A stretch of 64,000 bases of DNA from Phycisphaerae bacterium. GTDB lineage: Bacteria > Planctomycetota > Phycisphaerae > UBA1845 > Fen-1342. Position 1 is the first letter of the stretch. Every line of letters starts with the position of its first letter. Under the pieces are notes generated by a model. It had not been told where the DNA came from. It did not search any database and saw only the letters and a program-made list of their open reading frames with translations. Location: contig JANQNU010000035.1 in assembly GCA_028279405.1 (NCBI GenBank), positions 1-64,000 on the forward strand, given 5' to 3'. Positions 1 through 8,651 of this stretch are shown here, piece by piece. A program made the translations under genes and the position numbers.

Positions 1-108
<108 letters not shown>

Positions 109-122
109 GGACTGATCAATAC

Positions 123-141
123 GTCGAGACCCGTTCTCGAC
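123..141 (+). other. Short hairpin just after 16S
   Basis: GTCGAGA and TCTCGAC form a perfect 7-bp stem around CCCGT, 16 bases after the mature 16S end. A further stem (TTGGCG / CGCCAA) follows at about 187-209. They may take part in 3' processing of the precursor. That role is inference. Confidence 0.35.
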
Positions 142-238
142 AATATCTGTCAGCGCATCTTCTGCCCCTTCCTATGGAACGGGTTTTTTGGCGGAGCGAT
201 TCGCCAAAACGGTAATCTCCACTGTGACTTGATATTTC

Positions 239-279
239 CGGACCCGGAGTCCACAATGAGGACCCGGGTCCGCTTTTTT
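239..279 (+). terminator. Rho-independent terminator of the 16S transcript
   Basis: A 13-bp GC-rich stem with a single bulged A (left arm 239-252, right arm 260-272) closes a 7-base loop and is followed by C then six T at 274-279. This is a textbook intrinsic terminator placed about 130 bases after the 16S end. It shows that transcription is not meant to continue into a 23S gene. Confidence 0.85.
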
Positions 280-367
280 GCGCGGGGATGGCTGTGCGTT
301 GGATTCCGGTCGAGGGGCGTATGCCTCAACGACACGGGACGGGTCTGTCTCGCTTTCGGAAGGCACC

Positions 368-952
368 ATGCAGCCACTTCATACCTACCGTTCTCATTTG
401 GAAGCAATTCTGCGCCGGCTGGGTCAAAACCGCGATCGGACTACCGTTCGTGAGTTGGTCACCACGCTCTGCGCTTCATACGATTTGGGCGATATCCAAT
501 TCGTCATGAACGGACAACCGCTAGCGCCCGAAACCTCAGTGGCGGCGCTTGCGGACGGCCCGTTCGAAGTGAGTCTGCGGCTCACCTGTGACTTGTCAGG
601 CGCGTCGACGGCGGCCGGCAGTTCGCGGTTCCGGGCCAGCGAGGACGAGCCTGCTTTCCAGTTCACGGAGGACGACCCTCGGGTCGACGCGTTCATCCGC
701 GAGTTGGCGCGGCTCGAGGATCGGAACGAGTTCATGTGGGCTGGCTATATCGTGCGGGATTTGCTGCCGCGGGTCGGTTTCCCGGCCGAGCAAACCAAGA
801 TCGTCCTCGACCATTTGCGCGAGGCGGGTATCGTCCTGGTAGAGAAGGTCCCCAACCCCAAAAACCCGACCTTCCCCGCCACCGGCGTTCGGCTGAACAA
901 CGAGAACGAGCGGGTTCAGGCCAACGCCACGGCGAACGTGCATCAATCGTAG
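368..952 (+). CDS. Hypothetical protein, possible winged-helix C-terminus
   Basis: A 194-residue protein that I do not recognise. The ATG at 368 has GGAAGG five bases upstream, so it is preferred to an in-frame ATG at 278 that sits in the terminator T-tract. The first 75 residues resemble a small alpha/beta fold. After a low-complexity Ala/Ser/Gly linker (about 78-90), residues 105-180 are helix-rich and end in a beta-wing-like segment, which looks like a winged-helix domain. There is no signal peptide or membrane segment. It stands alone between the 16S terminator and a convergent gene. Function unknown. Confidence 0.7.
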   Translation: MQPLHTYRSHLEAILRRLGQNRDRTTVRELVTTLCASYDLGDIQFVMNGQPLAPETSVAALADGPFEVSLRLTCDLSGASTAAGSSRFRASEDEPAFQFTEDDPRVDAFIRELARLEDRNEFMWAGYIVRDLLPRVGFPAEQTKIVLDHLREAGIVLVEKVPNPKNPTFPATGVRLNNENERVQANATANVHQS

Positions 953-1064
953 GCGGCTAGGCTGTTTGCGAGGTGGGGCGCATTGACCGCAGTCTGATTG
1001 TAGTGGAAGTTACAGACTGTGCCTGCCGGCGGGTAACGGTTGCCGGATGGCTGGTCTGCGGGTG

Positions 1065-1412
1065 CTATCTGTTCTTTCGGCGCCAGTACGCGAATTCCTT
1101 GGCGTACTCTTCGGGGGTGGGCCAGGGGTCGAAGGGGACGTAGCTCTCTCCGTCGTCGGAGAGGTTGGCCCAGTGCCCGAGTTTTTTTGACACTGCGACG
1201 AGTACTTCCGCCAAGCCATCGCCGACCTGACCGTGGGCCCACGGCTGCGGGCGCAGAAGTTTCGTCGCTCGCACACACAGTGCGGGAACAATGTACTCGG
1301 AGCCTCGATACCAACCTGCCGAATAGCAGTCTTCAGAAATTGCGCTGATCAAGTCACCGAGAATTTGCGTGAGGGCTTTCGCACCCACGTCCTCGATCCA
1401 GTCATAGGCCAT
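1065..1412 (-). CDS. Hypothetical small protein downstream of egtD
   Basis: A 115-residue cytosolic protein rich in Trp and Tyr, with no recognised domain. It starts 16 bases after the egtD stop on the same strand and may be the last gene of the egtB-egtD unit. The ATG at 1412 has only a weak upstream AGG, so it may be translated by coupling to egtD. The N-terminus (AYDWIEDVG) and C-terminus (PWPTPEEYAKEFAYWRRKN) look like folded-protein sequence rather than random GC-rich translation. There is no evidence that it acts in ergothioneine synthesis. Confidence 0.6.
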   Translation of the reverse strand: MAYDWIEDVGAKALTQILGDLISAISEDCYSAGWYRGSEYIVPALCVRATKLLRPQPWAHGQVGDGLAEVLVAVSKKLGHWANLSDDGESYVPFDPWPTPEEYAKEFAYWRRKNR

Positions 1413-1428
1413 AACTTCATCGCCTGGC

Positions 1429-2412
1429 CTAGATCGCGGTCAGGTACTGCACGCTGAACCAGCCGCGCGCGTCGCGCCAGACTTCGCGGACGGCAAACCC
1501 GCACTTCCGCGCCAGTCCCTCGAACTCGCGCTGCGTGAACTTGTGTGAATACTCCGTGAGAATACTCTCGCCGACACGGAACGAGATCGTCTCGTCTTCG
1601 ATGCGGTACTCCTGCGCGACCAGGCTGACGAGGTGCATTTCGATCCGCCGATGCTGCGGGTTGAAGAAGACGTAATAGCAGAACTGATCCGGGTCGATGT
1701 CTGCGTCAAACTCCCGGTTGAGTCGCTCCAGCAGGTTGAATGCAAACGTCTCGTTCGCTTGGTCCCGGTCGTTGTATGCGCGCTCCAGAATGCGCGGGTC
1801 CTTCACCAGGTCCACGCCGATGAGCAATCCGCCGTCGTCACCGACCAGGCGACGGACGCGCTTCAGGAACGCAACCTGCTCTTCGCGGAAGAAGTTGCCG
1901 ATCGTTGATCCCGGGAAATAGAACACGGGGCCGTGCTCCGCGCCTTCGATCTCAGGGAGGTCGATCGTCTCGTGGAAGTCCGCACAGACCGGAAAGACGT
2001 CGAGGTCCGGGTAGGCCTGGTTCAGCGACTCGGCGGCGGCGTGCAATGCGGTTGGAGAGATTTCGACCGGCACGTAAGCCCGAGGCGACTCGAGGTGGTC
2101 GAGCAGAATGCGGGTCTTTTCGCTACTGCCGCTGCCCGGCTCGATGATCACGCGATGCGGGCCGATCCGGGCCGCCATCGCTCCGGCGGCCGATCGCATG
2201 ATCTGCAATTCGGTGCGTGTCAGATAGTAGTCCGGCGCGCTGGTGATGGCTTCGAACAACTGCGAGCCACGCTCATCGTAGAGCAGCTTGGGCGGTAAAT
2301 GCTTCTGCTCGCGGCGCAGTCCCTCAAGCACTTCCGCAAGCGTCTGCTCACGGTCGTGCTCGAATTCAGATAGGGGTACACCATCCTGTTGGAAAAGCTC
2401 GGAAGTCTTCAT
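1429..2412 (-). CDS. egtD: L-histidine N-alpha-methyltransferase EgtD
   Basis: EgtD trimethylates L-histidine with SAM to give hercynine, the first step of ergothioneine synthesis. The 327-residue length fits the family. Family marks are PKLLYDERGSQLFEAI near the N-terminus, the SAM loop EPGSGSSEKTR (about 93-103) and the PGSTIGNF segment (about 165). The ATG at 2412 has AAGGTGA eight bases upstream; an in-frame GTG at 2421 would add three residues but overlaps that site. The gene lies 30 bases behind egtB on the same strand, so the two form an operon. No egtA, egtC or egtE is in the window, so sulfur may be supplied through another thiol or enzyme. Confidence 0.95.
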   Translation of the reverse strand: MKTSELFQQDGVPLSEFEHDREQTLAEVLEGLRREQKHLPPKLLYDERGSQLFEAITSAPDYYLTRTELQIMRSAAGAMAARIGPHRVIIEPGSGSSEKTRILLDHLESPRAYVPVEISPTALHAAAESLNQAYPDLDVFPVCADFHETIDLPEIEGAEHGPVFYFPGSTIGNFFREEQVAFLKRVRRLVGDDGGLLIGVDLVKDPRILERAYNDRDQANETFAFNLLERLNREFDADIDPDQFCYYVFFNPQHRRIEMHLVSLVAQEYRIEDETISFRVGESILTEYSHKFTQREFEGLARKCGFAVREVWRDARGWFSVQYLTAI

Positions 2413-2442
2413 CAAAGTCACCTTGGGTGAAGGAAAGGCGGA

Positions 2443-3753
2443 TCAGACGCCGGCAGCCAGGCGGATGCCCGAAAATTGCCAGCGCGCAGTCGGATAGAAG
2501 AAGTTGCGATAGGTGGCGCGAACATGGTCACGCGGCGTCGCACACGATCCGCCGCGCAGCACCATTTGATTGCTCATGAATTTGCCATTGTACTCGCCCA
2601 GGGCACCGGTCGGCGGCGAATAACCCGGATAGGGCAGGTAGGCGCTCGCCGTCCATTCCCAGACATCCCCGTAGAGTTGTTGCGGGCTTCCGACGGCATC
2701 CGTCGCCGATCCCGCTGCCTGCGGATGAAAACGGCCCGACTCGACAAAGTTCCCCGCGATGGGCGAGTCGGCCGCAAACACCTCCCACTCCGCTTCTGTC
2801 GGCAAGCGCTGACCGCGCCAACGCGCGTACGCGTCGGCTTCGAAATAGCTCACGTGCGTCACCGGCAACTCCGGCCGCAGTGCCTCCGGCCCCGAAAGCG
2901 TGAACTCGGACCAGCAACCGTCGCGCTCGAACCAGTACAGCGGTGCCGTCCAACCCGACCGCTGCACCTCGTTCCAGCCATCGGAAAGCCAGAGGGCAGG
3001 CCGCGAATAACCGCCGTCGCGGACGAACTCCAAGTACTCAGCGTTCGTCACCAGTCGCGACGCCAAAGCGAACGCGTCGAGGAAGACGCGATGTCGCTGC
3101 CGCTCATTGTCGTACGAAAATCCGCTCGGCGACGCGCCGATCCGATACACGCCCTCATCGCGCGTGTGCCATTGAAGCTCCGCAGCACTGCCGCTCCCCA
3201 GCGCTCGTTCGTGATACGCGGGAAGCAGCGGGTTCTGCGAGAAGACGTGCTTGATGTCGGTCAGCACCAACTCCTGATGCTGCTGCTCGTGGTGCAGCCC
3301 GATCTCGATCACATCATGGTGCTCGGCACAGCGTTCCGGACGCGTCTCGAAAAGCCGATCCATCTGCATGTCGACGTGAGCACGGTATTCGCGAATCTCG
3401 GCGACCGTCGGCCGCGAGAGCACGCCACGGTTCGCCCGAATAAACTGCGGCCCGACCGCGTTGTAGTACGAATTGAAGAGATACCGGTATTGCTCGTGAA
3501 AGGGCCGATAATCATCCAACGCGGGCACCAGCACGAACGTCTCGAAGAACCACGTCGTATGGGCCAAGTGCCACTTGGTCGGGCTGACATCGGTCATTGT
3601 CTGGATAACGTAATCCTCTGTCGCCAGTGGTCGACAAAGTTCCAGCGTGGCCGCCCGCACCCCTTGGTAACGATCACGTAACGACTGCTGCCCGGACGCA
3701 ACCTCCGCGCGGGGGTGTGGTATCACGTCGCAGGCGGCATGCCGCGGGCTCAT
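2443..3753 (-). CDS. egtB: Ergothioneine sulfoxide synthase EgtB
   Basis: EgtB is a non-heme iron enzyme joining a thiol to hercynine with oxygen. The 436-residue protein has an N-terminal DinB-type domain with the iron-binding pattern HHEQQHQEL (HxxxHxE) plus an upstream histidine in [10 protein letters not shown]. The C-terminal half is a formylglycine-generating-enzyme/C-type-lectin fold ending in LRGGSCATP and [15 protein letters not shown]-like family sequence. The ATG at 3753 has AGGAG nine bases upstream; longer in-frame extensions run through non-family sequence. It leads the egtB-egtD operon and is divergent from the DUF4139 gene. Whether the thiol donor is cysteine or gamma-glutamylcysteine cannot be told from the sequence. 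Confidence 0.95.
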   Translation of the reverse strand: MSPRHAACDVIPHPRAEVASGQQSLRDRYQGVRAATLELCRPLATEDYVIQTMTDVSPTKWHLAHTTWFFETFVLVPALDDYRPFHEQYRYLFNSYYNAVGPQFIRANRGVLSRPTVAEIREYRAHVDMQMDRLFETRPERCAEHHDVIEIGLHHEQQHQELVLTDIKHVFSQNPLLPAYHERALGSGSAAELQWHTRDEGVYRIGASPSGFSYDNERQRHRVFLDAFALASRLVTNAEYLEFVRDGGYSRPALWLSDGWNEVQRSGWTAPLYWFERDGCWSEFTLSGPEALRPELPVTHVSYFEADAYARWRGQRLPTEAEWEVFAADSPIAGNFVESGRFHPQAAGSATDAVGSPQQLYGDVWEWTASAYLPYPGYSPPTGALGEYNGKFMSNQMVLRGGSCATPRDHVRATYRNFFYPTARWQFSGIRLAAGV

Positions 3754-3794
3754 GGATCGAATCTCCTGCGTCGGGAAGAACTTAGATTCGATCC
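3754..3794. promoter_or_regulatory. Inverted repeat between egtB -10 box and start codon
   Basis: GGATCGAATCT at 3754-3764 and AGATTCGATCC at 3784-3794 are a perfect 11-bp inverted repeat with a 19-base spacer. One arm abuts the egtB ATG and overlaps the AGGAG site; the other covers the predicted -10 edge and start point. It could be a DNA operator, or a hairpin masking the ribosome binding site if transcription begins upstream of it. Confidence 0.5.
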
Positions 3795-3818
3795 TAGCCC
3801 AAGGGACCGCGCTGTCAA
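3791..3818 (-). promoter_or_regulatory. Predicted sigma70-type promoter of egtB
   Basis: On the minus strand TTGACA (3818-3813) and TAGGAT (3796-3791) are separated by 16 bases. A start near 3785 gives a leader of about 30 bases before the egtB ATG. Confidence 0.6.
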
Positions 3819-3954
3819 ATAAATATTGGAGAAGACGCCTCCGAATCGGCCACTTGTACCGTCGATTCCGCGAGATTTTGGCCTGAGGGGCATTTCGGGA
3901 ACTCTGGGGAGTTCGCACGGTCTGAATCCTTGTCCCATTCAAAGGAGACTCACG

Positions 3955-5460
3955 ATGAACCGGACCTGGGCGATATTTGTCGGATTCTGCGCCTCTGGCG
4001 CGCTGGCGGGCGAATCCGGGCTGACCGTCTACAACGACAACTTCGCTGTCGTGCGCCAAACAATCCCACTCAGCCTGCAGCGCGGCGTCAACGACGTCGT
4101 CTTCAGCGATACGACGGCGCATCTCGAGCCGGACTCCGTGATTCTGCGCGACCCCAGCGGCCGTCGTCGGCTCTTGATCCGGGAGCAGAACTACCGCGCC
4201 GACCCACTCTCGCAGCAACTGCTGCTCTCGCTATTCGAGGGGCAGACGATTGACTTTCTGGTCGGCGAGAAAACGGTCCGCGGACGGATCGTGCGGAGCG
4301 GGTACGTGCCTCATCGCCGGGCCTGGCGTCGCTATGGCGAACAGTACATGTACGCCCAGATGGCATACGCTGGCCCAAGTGTGCTTGGCGGCGGCGGCGG
4401 AACGCCAATCATCGAGATCGACGGGAAGATGCGCTTCGGCCTGCCGGGGACGCCGTTGTTTCCCTCGCTCGGTGCCGAGACGATCATGAAGCCGACGCTC
4501 CACTGGCAACTCGAAACCGATCTCGACGGCCCGCTCGACGCCGAACTGGCCTACGTCACCGGCGGCATGAGCTGGAAAGCGGACTACAACGTGATCGCCG
4601 ACCAGGAAGAACCAGACCGCGTGTCGATTCTCGGCTGGGTAACCATCGACAACCAAAGCGGCCGCGACTTCGTGGACACGCGTATCAAGCTCATGGCCGG
4701 CGACGTTCACAAGCTCGATCCCGCTGCGGGCGTGGGTGGGTTCGGCGCCCGGGTGCGTGCAGCCGGCGAGTCGCTAGGCCAGCCAGCAGTCAGCGCCAAA
4801 GTCTTCGACGAATACCACCTCTACAAGCTCGCCCGGAACACGACGTTGCGTGACCGCGAGACCAAGCAGGTTGAGTTCGTCCGCGCCGATGACGTGCGTG
4901 CCGACAAGGTCTTCGTCTACGAGGGCGCGCAAATCGATGAGTCCTACAGCAACTGGGACGTTCATCACATTCGCGCGAAGGCCGATTACGGCGTGCGTTC
5001 CAATCCAAAGGTCTGGATCATGCGCGAGTTCAAGAACACCAAGGAGAATGGGCTAGGCATTCCCTTGCCAGGCGGTCGGATGCGCTTTTACCAGCAGGAT
5101 GACGACCGTCAGCTCGAGTTTGTCGGCGAGAATGACATCGATCACACGCCGAAGAGCGAGAAGGTTCGTGTTTATACCGGAAACGCCTTCGATCTTGTCG
5201 GTCAACGCACGCAGACGCACTTCCACGTCGACCACAACGCGCGCTGGACCGACGAGGCATTCGAGATCACGCTGCGCAATCACAAAGACGTGCCGGTGGA
5301 AGTGCGTGTCGTCGAACGGCTCTATCGCTGGTACAACTGGGACGTGGCGGAACAGTCGATGGAGTTTCGCAAGATCGACGCGCGGACCATCGAGTTCCCC
5401 GTGACCGTTCCGCCGAATGGCGAGAAACGGGTTACTTACAAGGTGCACTACTCCTGGTAA
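3955..5460 (+). CDS. DUF4139 domain protein, exported
   Basis: A 501-residue protein with a short N-terminal signal sequence ([20 protein letters not shown]) and a DUF4139-like body. Typical marks are the N-terminal [11 protein letters not shown], the beta-sandwich segment [12 protein letters not shown] (about 200) with [10 protein letters not shown], and the C-terminal [17 protein letters not shown]. The molecular role of the family is not established. AAAGGAG at 3941-3947 lies seven bases before the ATG. The gene is divergent from egtB and stands alone, with a dispersed repeat shortly downstream. A Gly-rich loop occurs near residue 145. Confidence 0.85.
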   Translation: MNRTWAIFVGFCASGALAGESGLTVYNDNFAVVRQTIPLSLQRGVNDVVFSDTTAHLEPDSVILRDPSGRRRLLIREQNYRADPLSQQLLLSLFEGQTIDFLVGEKTVRGRIVRSGYVPHRRAWRRYGEQYMYAQMAYAGPSVLGGGGGTPIIEIDGKMRFGLPGTPLFPSLGAETIMKPTLHWQLETDLDGPLDAELAYVTGGMSWKADYNVIADQEEPDRVSILGWVTIDNQSGRDFVDTRIKLMAGDVHKLDPAAGVGGFGARVRAAGESLGQPAVSAKVFDEYHLYKLARNTTLRDRETKQVEFVRADDVRADKVFVYEGAQIDESYSNWDVHHIRAKADYGVRSNPKVWIMREFKNTKENGLGIPLPGGRMRFYQQDDDRQLEFVGENDIDHTPKSEKVRVYTGNAFDLVGQRTQTHFHVDHNARWTDEAFEITLRNHKDVPVEVRVVERLYRWYNWDVAEQSMEFRKIDARTIEFPVTVPPNGEKRVTYKVHYSW

Positions 5461-5509
5461 TGCCGTGGTAGGTGGTTTGGTGTCCTGGGAGAACTTCGCA
5501 TGAACACCG

Positions 5510-5586
5510 GGGGTGGCACTAGCTTGCTACCAGTGTTCAGGGGGGACTTGCGCATATTTGCTGAACTCTCTAGCGACTTGACTCGC
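5510..5586 (+). repeat. Dispersed repeat, copy A
   Basis: About 75 bases beginning GGGTGGCACT and containing AGCTTGCTACCAGTGTTCAG, then CTTGCGC and CTAGCGACTTGA-CTC. The same series of words occurs reversed at 10904-10980, with scattered substitutions and small indels. In copy A the palindrome has lost two bases (ACT--AGCTTGCTACCAGT). It fills most of the gap between the convergent DUF4139 and kinase genes. A mobile or REP-like family is inferred. Confidence 0.7.
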
Positions 5587-5677
5587 TCCTTACCCTGCCG
5601 GGGCAAAGCGCATTGTTTTCGAAGCAGGATCTTCCCGCAAGCCTGTGTCGTTGCGCGAGACGGTATGGTTGCCGCGA

Positions 5678-7957
5678 TCAGGCGCGATTGCTTTCCGGTT
5701 CTGTGCGCGGGAGCAGCACGTTTACGATCGTCCCCTCGTTGGGGCGGCTCTCGAGCCAGATACGGCCGTCGAGCGATTCGAGGATGCGATACGCCCGCGG
5801 TAGACCGAGTCCTCGTCGTCGTCCTGCCTTGCGATGTGAAAAGAACGGGTCGAAGGCCCGTTCCTGGATGCTGGGGGGCATGCCGCGACCCTTGTCACTG
5901 ACCTGAATCTCGAAGCCGTCGATCGTCTCGGCCGGCCGGCATGTGATTGTGATCAGCCCTTGGTTATCCGCCGTGGCCTCGACAGCGTTCTGCAACAACT
6001 CGCGCACCACGACGCGCAATTGTTTCGGGTCGCTCACGAGCACCGCTCGCTGCTCCGGAAGGCCGGCGGCACGGAGCACGACGCGCGGTGCAGAGACGCG
6101 ACCCTCCGTGATAAACTCTTCACGGATGGATTCCAACAGCTCCATCAAGTCGAATTGGCGACATGTCGCGGGTTGCGGGCGCGCAAAGTCCATCAGGTCG
6201 CTGACGATCCGGCTGCATTCGTGCGCCTTTTGGAAGATGATCTCGAGCGAGCGGCGGTGCTCGGGATTGTCGAGTTGCTCGACCAGCATCTGCGCCCGCC
6301 CCGAGATCACCGTCAACGGACTGTTCAGCTCGTGGCCGGCGCCTGCCGCCATTTCGGCGATCATCGACAGTGTTCGAGAACGAAGTACCTCATTTTGCAT
6401 TTGCTGCAAGCGCCGGTTGGTCTCGGCGAGGTCGTCCGCCATTCTGCGCTGAGCAGTCTGCGCGTGAGCGCGACCCAGGGCCAGACCCAGGCTGCTCGCG
6501 AACGACCGCAACTCCCGGAAGTCGTCGGTGAAACGTGTGCGTTCGTTTGTCTCACTGCGATAGACAACCCCGGCCGCCAGCTCACCGTCATGCATGATCG
6601 GCACAATCCACAGCTGCCCTGCGCCGAGGCGCTCGAGCACCGGATTGACCAGTTCGCGAATGGGCTCAGGCGCTTTGAAGATCGCACCGTCGAAAGACCC
6701 CTCACGGTGCGCGAGCCACCCTTGCACGCTATCGGGAACCGGTAAGGTGAGCGTACGCGGCGCCCCGTCCTGCTCGATGCAGGCCAGCTCGTAGTTCGTC
6801 GTGCGATCGCGCAGACCGAACACCGCTAATGTGGAGCGCTCCAGGCCGATCGTCGCAGCGTGTGCGATGGCGGGAATGATGCTGCCCGGATCAGACCACG
6901 ATGAGAGATGCGTTTCGAATGCCTCGAGCGCCCGAAAGAACCGGGCAGCCGCCGAAAGCCGCCGATTGCTCTCGGCCAGTTCCGTGTTGATTCGACCGAG
7001 TTCGGCGTTCGCGCTACCGATCGCCTTGATATAGATCGTTTCCGGCGACTCGCGTTCCAAGCCCAGCAGTCGGGCATACTCGCTAACCTCGGCGACCAGG
7101 CCGGTCAGTGCCTGTTCGATCGTCGCGACGTCGAGTCCCAGGTTGCGCGCCACGCGCGGCGAGTATTCGTAGAAACGGAAGTTGCCCGAGTATCCCAGCC
7201 GCTGTTCGCGGACCAGCGTGTCAGCCAGTTGAACGACAGCGATCAGTTGGGGGTTCTCGACCGAGGCCGGTAGCGTGCCGGGCGCCAAGTGGTGTAGCCA
7301 GATCACGTCCCGATACGTCGCAGGCAGCTTCCAGCGCTCGGCTAGTCGTCGGCCGGCCCGCGTGTGGTCGGCGCCCAGGATCGTTCGTTCGAGATCCGAT
7401 ATGTCGCCGCGATCGTTCGCAGCACGGGCTGCGATGCGGTCGTAGGCCTTGGGGAAGACCGCGTCCAACGCGACCTTGCCGAGGTCGTGCAACAGTCCGC
7501 CAAGGAATGCCTCGTCCGATTCGACGCCGAGTCTCGGCGCGGCTTTCGCAATCCGTTGCGCGGCGCACGCCGTCGCGATCGAATGCAGCCAGAACTCGCG
7601 GCGTTGGAACCCGCCCTCGGGGGTCGGTTCGCTGTCGTTCTCGAAAGCCTGAAACACACACGTCGCGAGAACGATGCTGCGCACCGCGGCAAACCCCAGC
7701 AACGCCACCGCCTGCTGCAACGTGGTCACCTGACGACCGACGCCGAAGGATGCCGAACTTGCGACGGAGAGCACCTTCGCGGCCAACGCCGGGTCGCCGT
7801 GAATCACCTCGGCCAACTCGCGGAACGAACTGTCGCGATCGGCGCTGATCTCGAAGAGGCGAATGACCACCACCGGCAGCGTGGGCAGCGCGTCGAGCTT
7901 CCCGACCACCCGTTCGGGATCCGGACGTTCTCCCGGCGTTTCCTGCTGGACGAGCAT
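5678..7957 (-). CDS. HDOD-GAF sensor histidine kinase
   Basis: A 759-residue cytosolic sensor kinase. The N-terminal ~215 residues are an HDOD domain (LPTLPVVVIRLFEI, GDPALAAKVLSVASSASFG, LHDLGK). A helical linker leads to a GAF-like domain (about 345-490) and a short coiled coil. The HisKA phospho-acceptor is His542 in GAGHELNSPL. The ATPase domain shows the N box (LLQNAVEA), G1 (DKGRGMP) and G2 (RRGLGLP). There is no membrane segment, so the signal is probably internal. It starts six bases after the stop of the HTH-receiver gene, so the two are co-transcribed. An HDOD domain fused to a kinase suggests stress or cell-cycle input, but the ligand is unknown. Confidence 0.92.
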   Translation of the reverse strand: MLVQQETPGERPDPERVVGKLDALPTLPVVVIRLFEISADRDSSFRELAEVIHGDPALAAKVLSVASSASFGVGRQVTTLQQAVALLGFAAVRSIVLATCVFQAFENDSEPTPEGGFQRREFWLHSIATACAAQRIAKAAPRLGVESDEAFLGGLLHDLGKVALDAVFPKAYDRIAARAANDRGDISDLERTILGADHTRAGRRLAERWKLPATYRDVIWLHHLAPGTLPASVENPQLIAVVQLADTLVREQRLGYSGNFRFYEYSPRVARNLGLDVATIEQALTGLVAEVSEYARLLGLERESPETIYIKAIGSANAELGRINTELAESNRRLSAAARFFRALEAFETHLSSWSDPGSIIPAIAHAATIGLERSTLAVFGLRDRTTNYELACIEQDGAPRTLTLPVPDSVQGWLAHREGSFDGAIFKAPEPIRELVNPVLERLGAGQLWIVPIMHDGELAAGVVYRSETNERTRFTDDFRELRSFASSLGLALGRAHAQTAQRRMADDLAETNRRLQQMQNEVLRSRTLSMIAEMAAGAGHELNSPLTVISGRAQMLVEQLDNPEHRRSLEIIFQKAHECSRIVSDLMDFARPQPATCRQFDLMELLESIREEFITEGRVSAPRVVLRAAGLPEQRAVLVSDPKQLRVVVRELLQNAVEATADNQGLITITCRPAETIDGFEIQVSDKGRGMPPSIQERAFDPFFSHRKAGRRRGLGLPRAYRILESLDGRIWLESRPNEGTIVNVLLPRTEPESNRA

Positions 7958-7963
7958 GGTTGA

Positions 7964-8530
7964 TCAGCCGCGCACGAGTTCAGTAATCCGCGTCACGAGT
8001 TGTTCGATGCTGAAAGGTTTCTGGAGAAAATCGTCGGCGCCGTCGGCGAAGAGCCGCTCGACGTCGTCGCGGTCAATGACGCCGGAAACGATGATGACTT
8101 TGACTTCCGCGAGTTGCGGGTCGGTACGAATGGTCTTGCAGACGGCGTTCCCGTTGATGTCCGGCAGCATGTAGTCGAGCACGATCACATCCGGCTTGAA
8201 CTCGCGCGTTTGCATCCCGGCTTCGAAGCCGGTGGCGGCCGTCGCGACCTCGAAGCGACCGTCGCGCTCCAGCAACTCGACCAGCATTTCGACGATCGCC
8301 GGGTCGTCGTCGACGACCAGGACGCGCGTCTTGCCCATCTCGATCTGATCGAGCGGGATATTGTTCTCTTTCATGAACTGAATCAGCGACTCGCGCGGGA
8401 TCCGTCGAAACCGCGAGCCCGGTACCCGAAAACCGCGCAACTGGCCGCGGTCAAAACAGCGAATCACCGTCTGCTGGCTGAGGTTGCAGATCTCCGCCAC
8501 CTCGCCGGTGGTGTAGACCTGCTTGTCCAT
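7964..8530 (-). CDS. Response regulator with N-terminal excisionase/MerR-type HTH
   Basis: A 188-residue protein with an N-terminal DNA-binding domain (YTTGEVAEICNLSQQTVIRCF, about 6-26, then RFRRIPRESL) and a C-terminal receiver (about 67-188). The receiver has the acidic pair in VVDDDP, phospho-acceptor Asp119 in VIVLDYMLPD, the switch Ser in VSG and Lys171 in QKPF. The HTH-first order is the reverse of usual regulators. The start at 8530 has AAGG five bases upstream and matches where the HTH begins. In-frame ATGs at 8599, 8581 and 8554 exist, but 8599 overlaps the predicted -10. It is the likely partner of the kinase immediately downstream. Confidence 0.9.
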   Translation of the reverse strand: MDKQVYTTGEVAEICNLSQQTVIRCFDRGQLRGFRVPGSRFRRIPRESLIQFMKENNIPLDQIEMGKTRVLVVDDDPAIVEMLVELLERDGRFEVATAATGFEAGMQTREFKPDVIVLDYMLPDINGNAVCKTIRTDPQLAEVKVIIVSGVIDRDDVERLFADGADDFLQKPFSIEQLVTRITELVRG

Positions 8531-8597
8531 GATGCCTTCGCGCTTGCCCGTCATATCCATGCTTCCTTGCAGATACCCCATCTTATCTATGTTATCC

Positions 8598-8626
8598 ATA
8601 ATATATCATCGGGGGCAACTTGGCAA
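8598..8626 (-). promoter_or_regulatory. Predicted promoter of the two-component operon
   Basis: On the minus strand TTGCCA (8626-8621) and TATTAT (8603-8598) are separated by exactly 17 bases. The -10 overlaps the most distal possible ATG of the regulator and so argues for one of the downstream starts. Confidence 0.55.
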
Positions 8627-8651
8627 ACGTGGAAAGATTATTCGGGAAAAA

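Noticed and set aside
2476-3681. A 401-residue open frame on the plus strand opposite egtB
   Set aside because: It is the codon-bias mirror of egtB, with no ribosome site and no domain.
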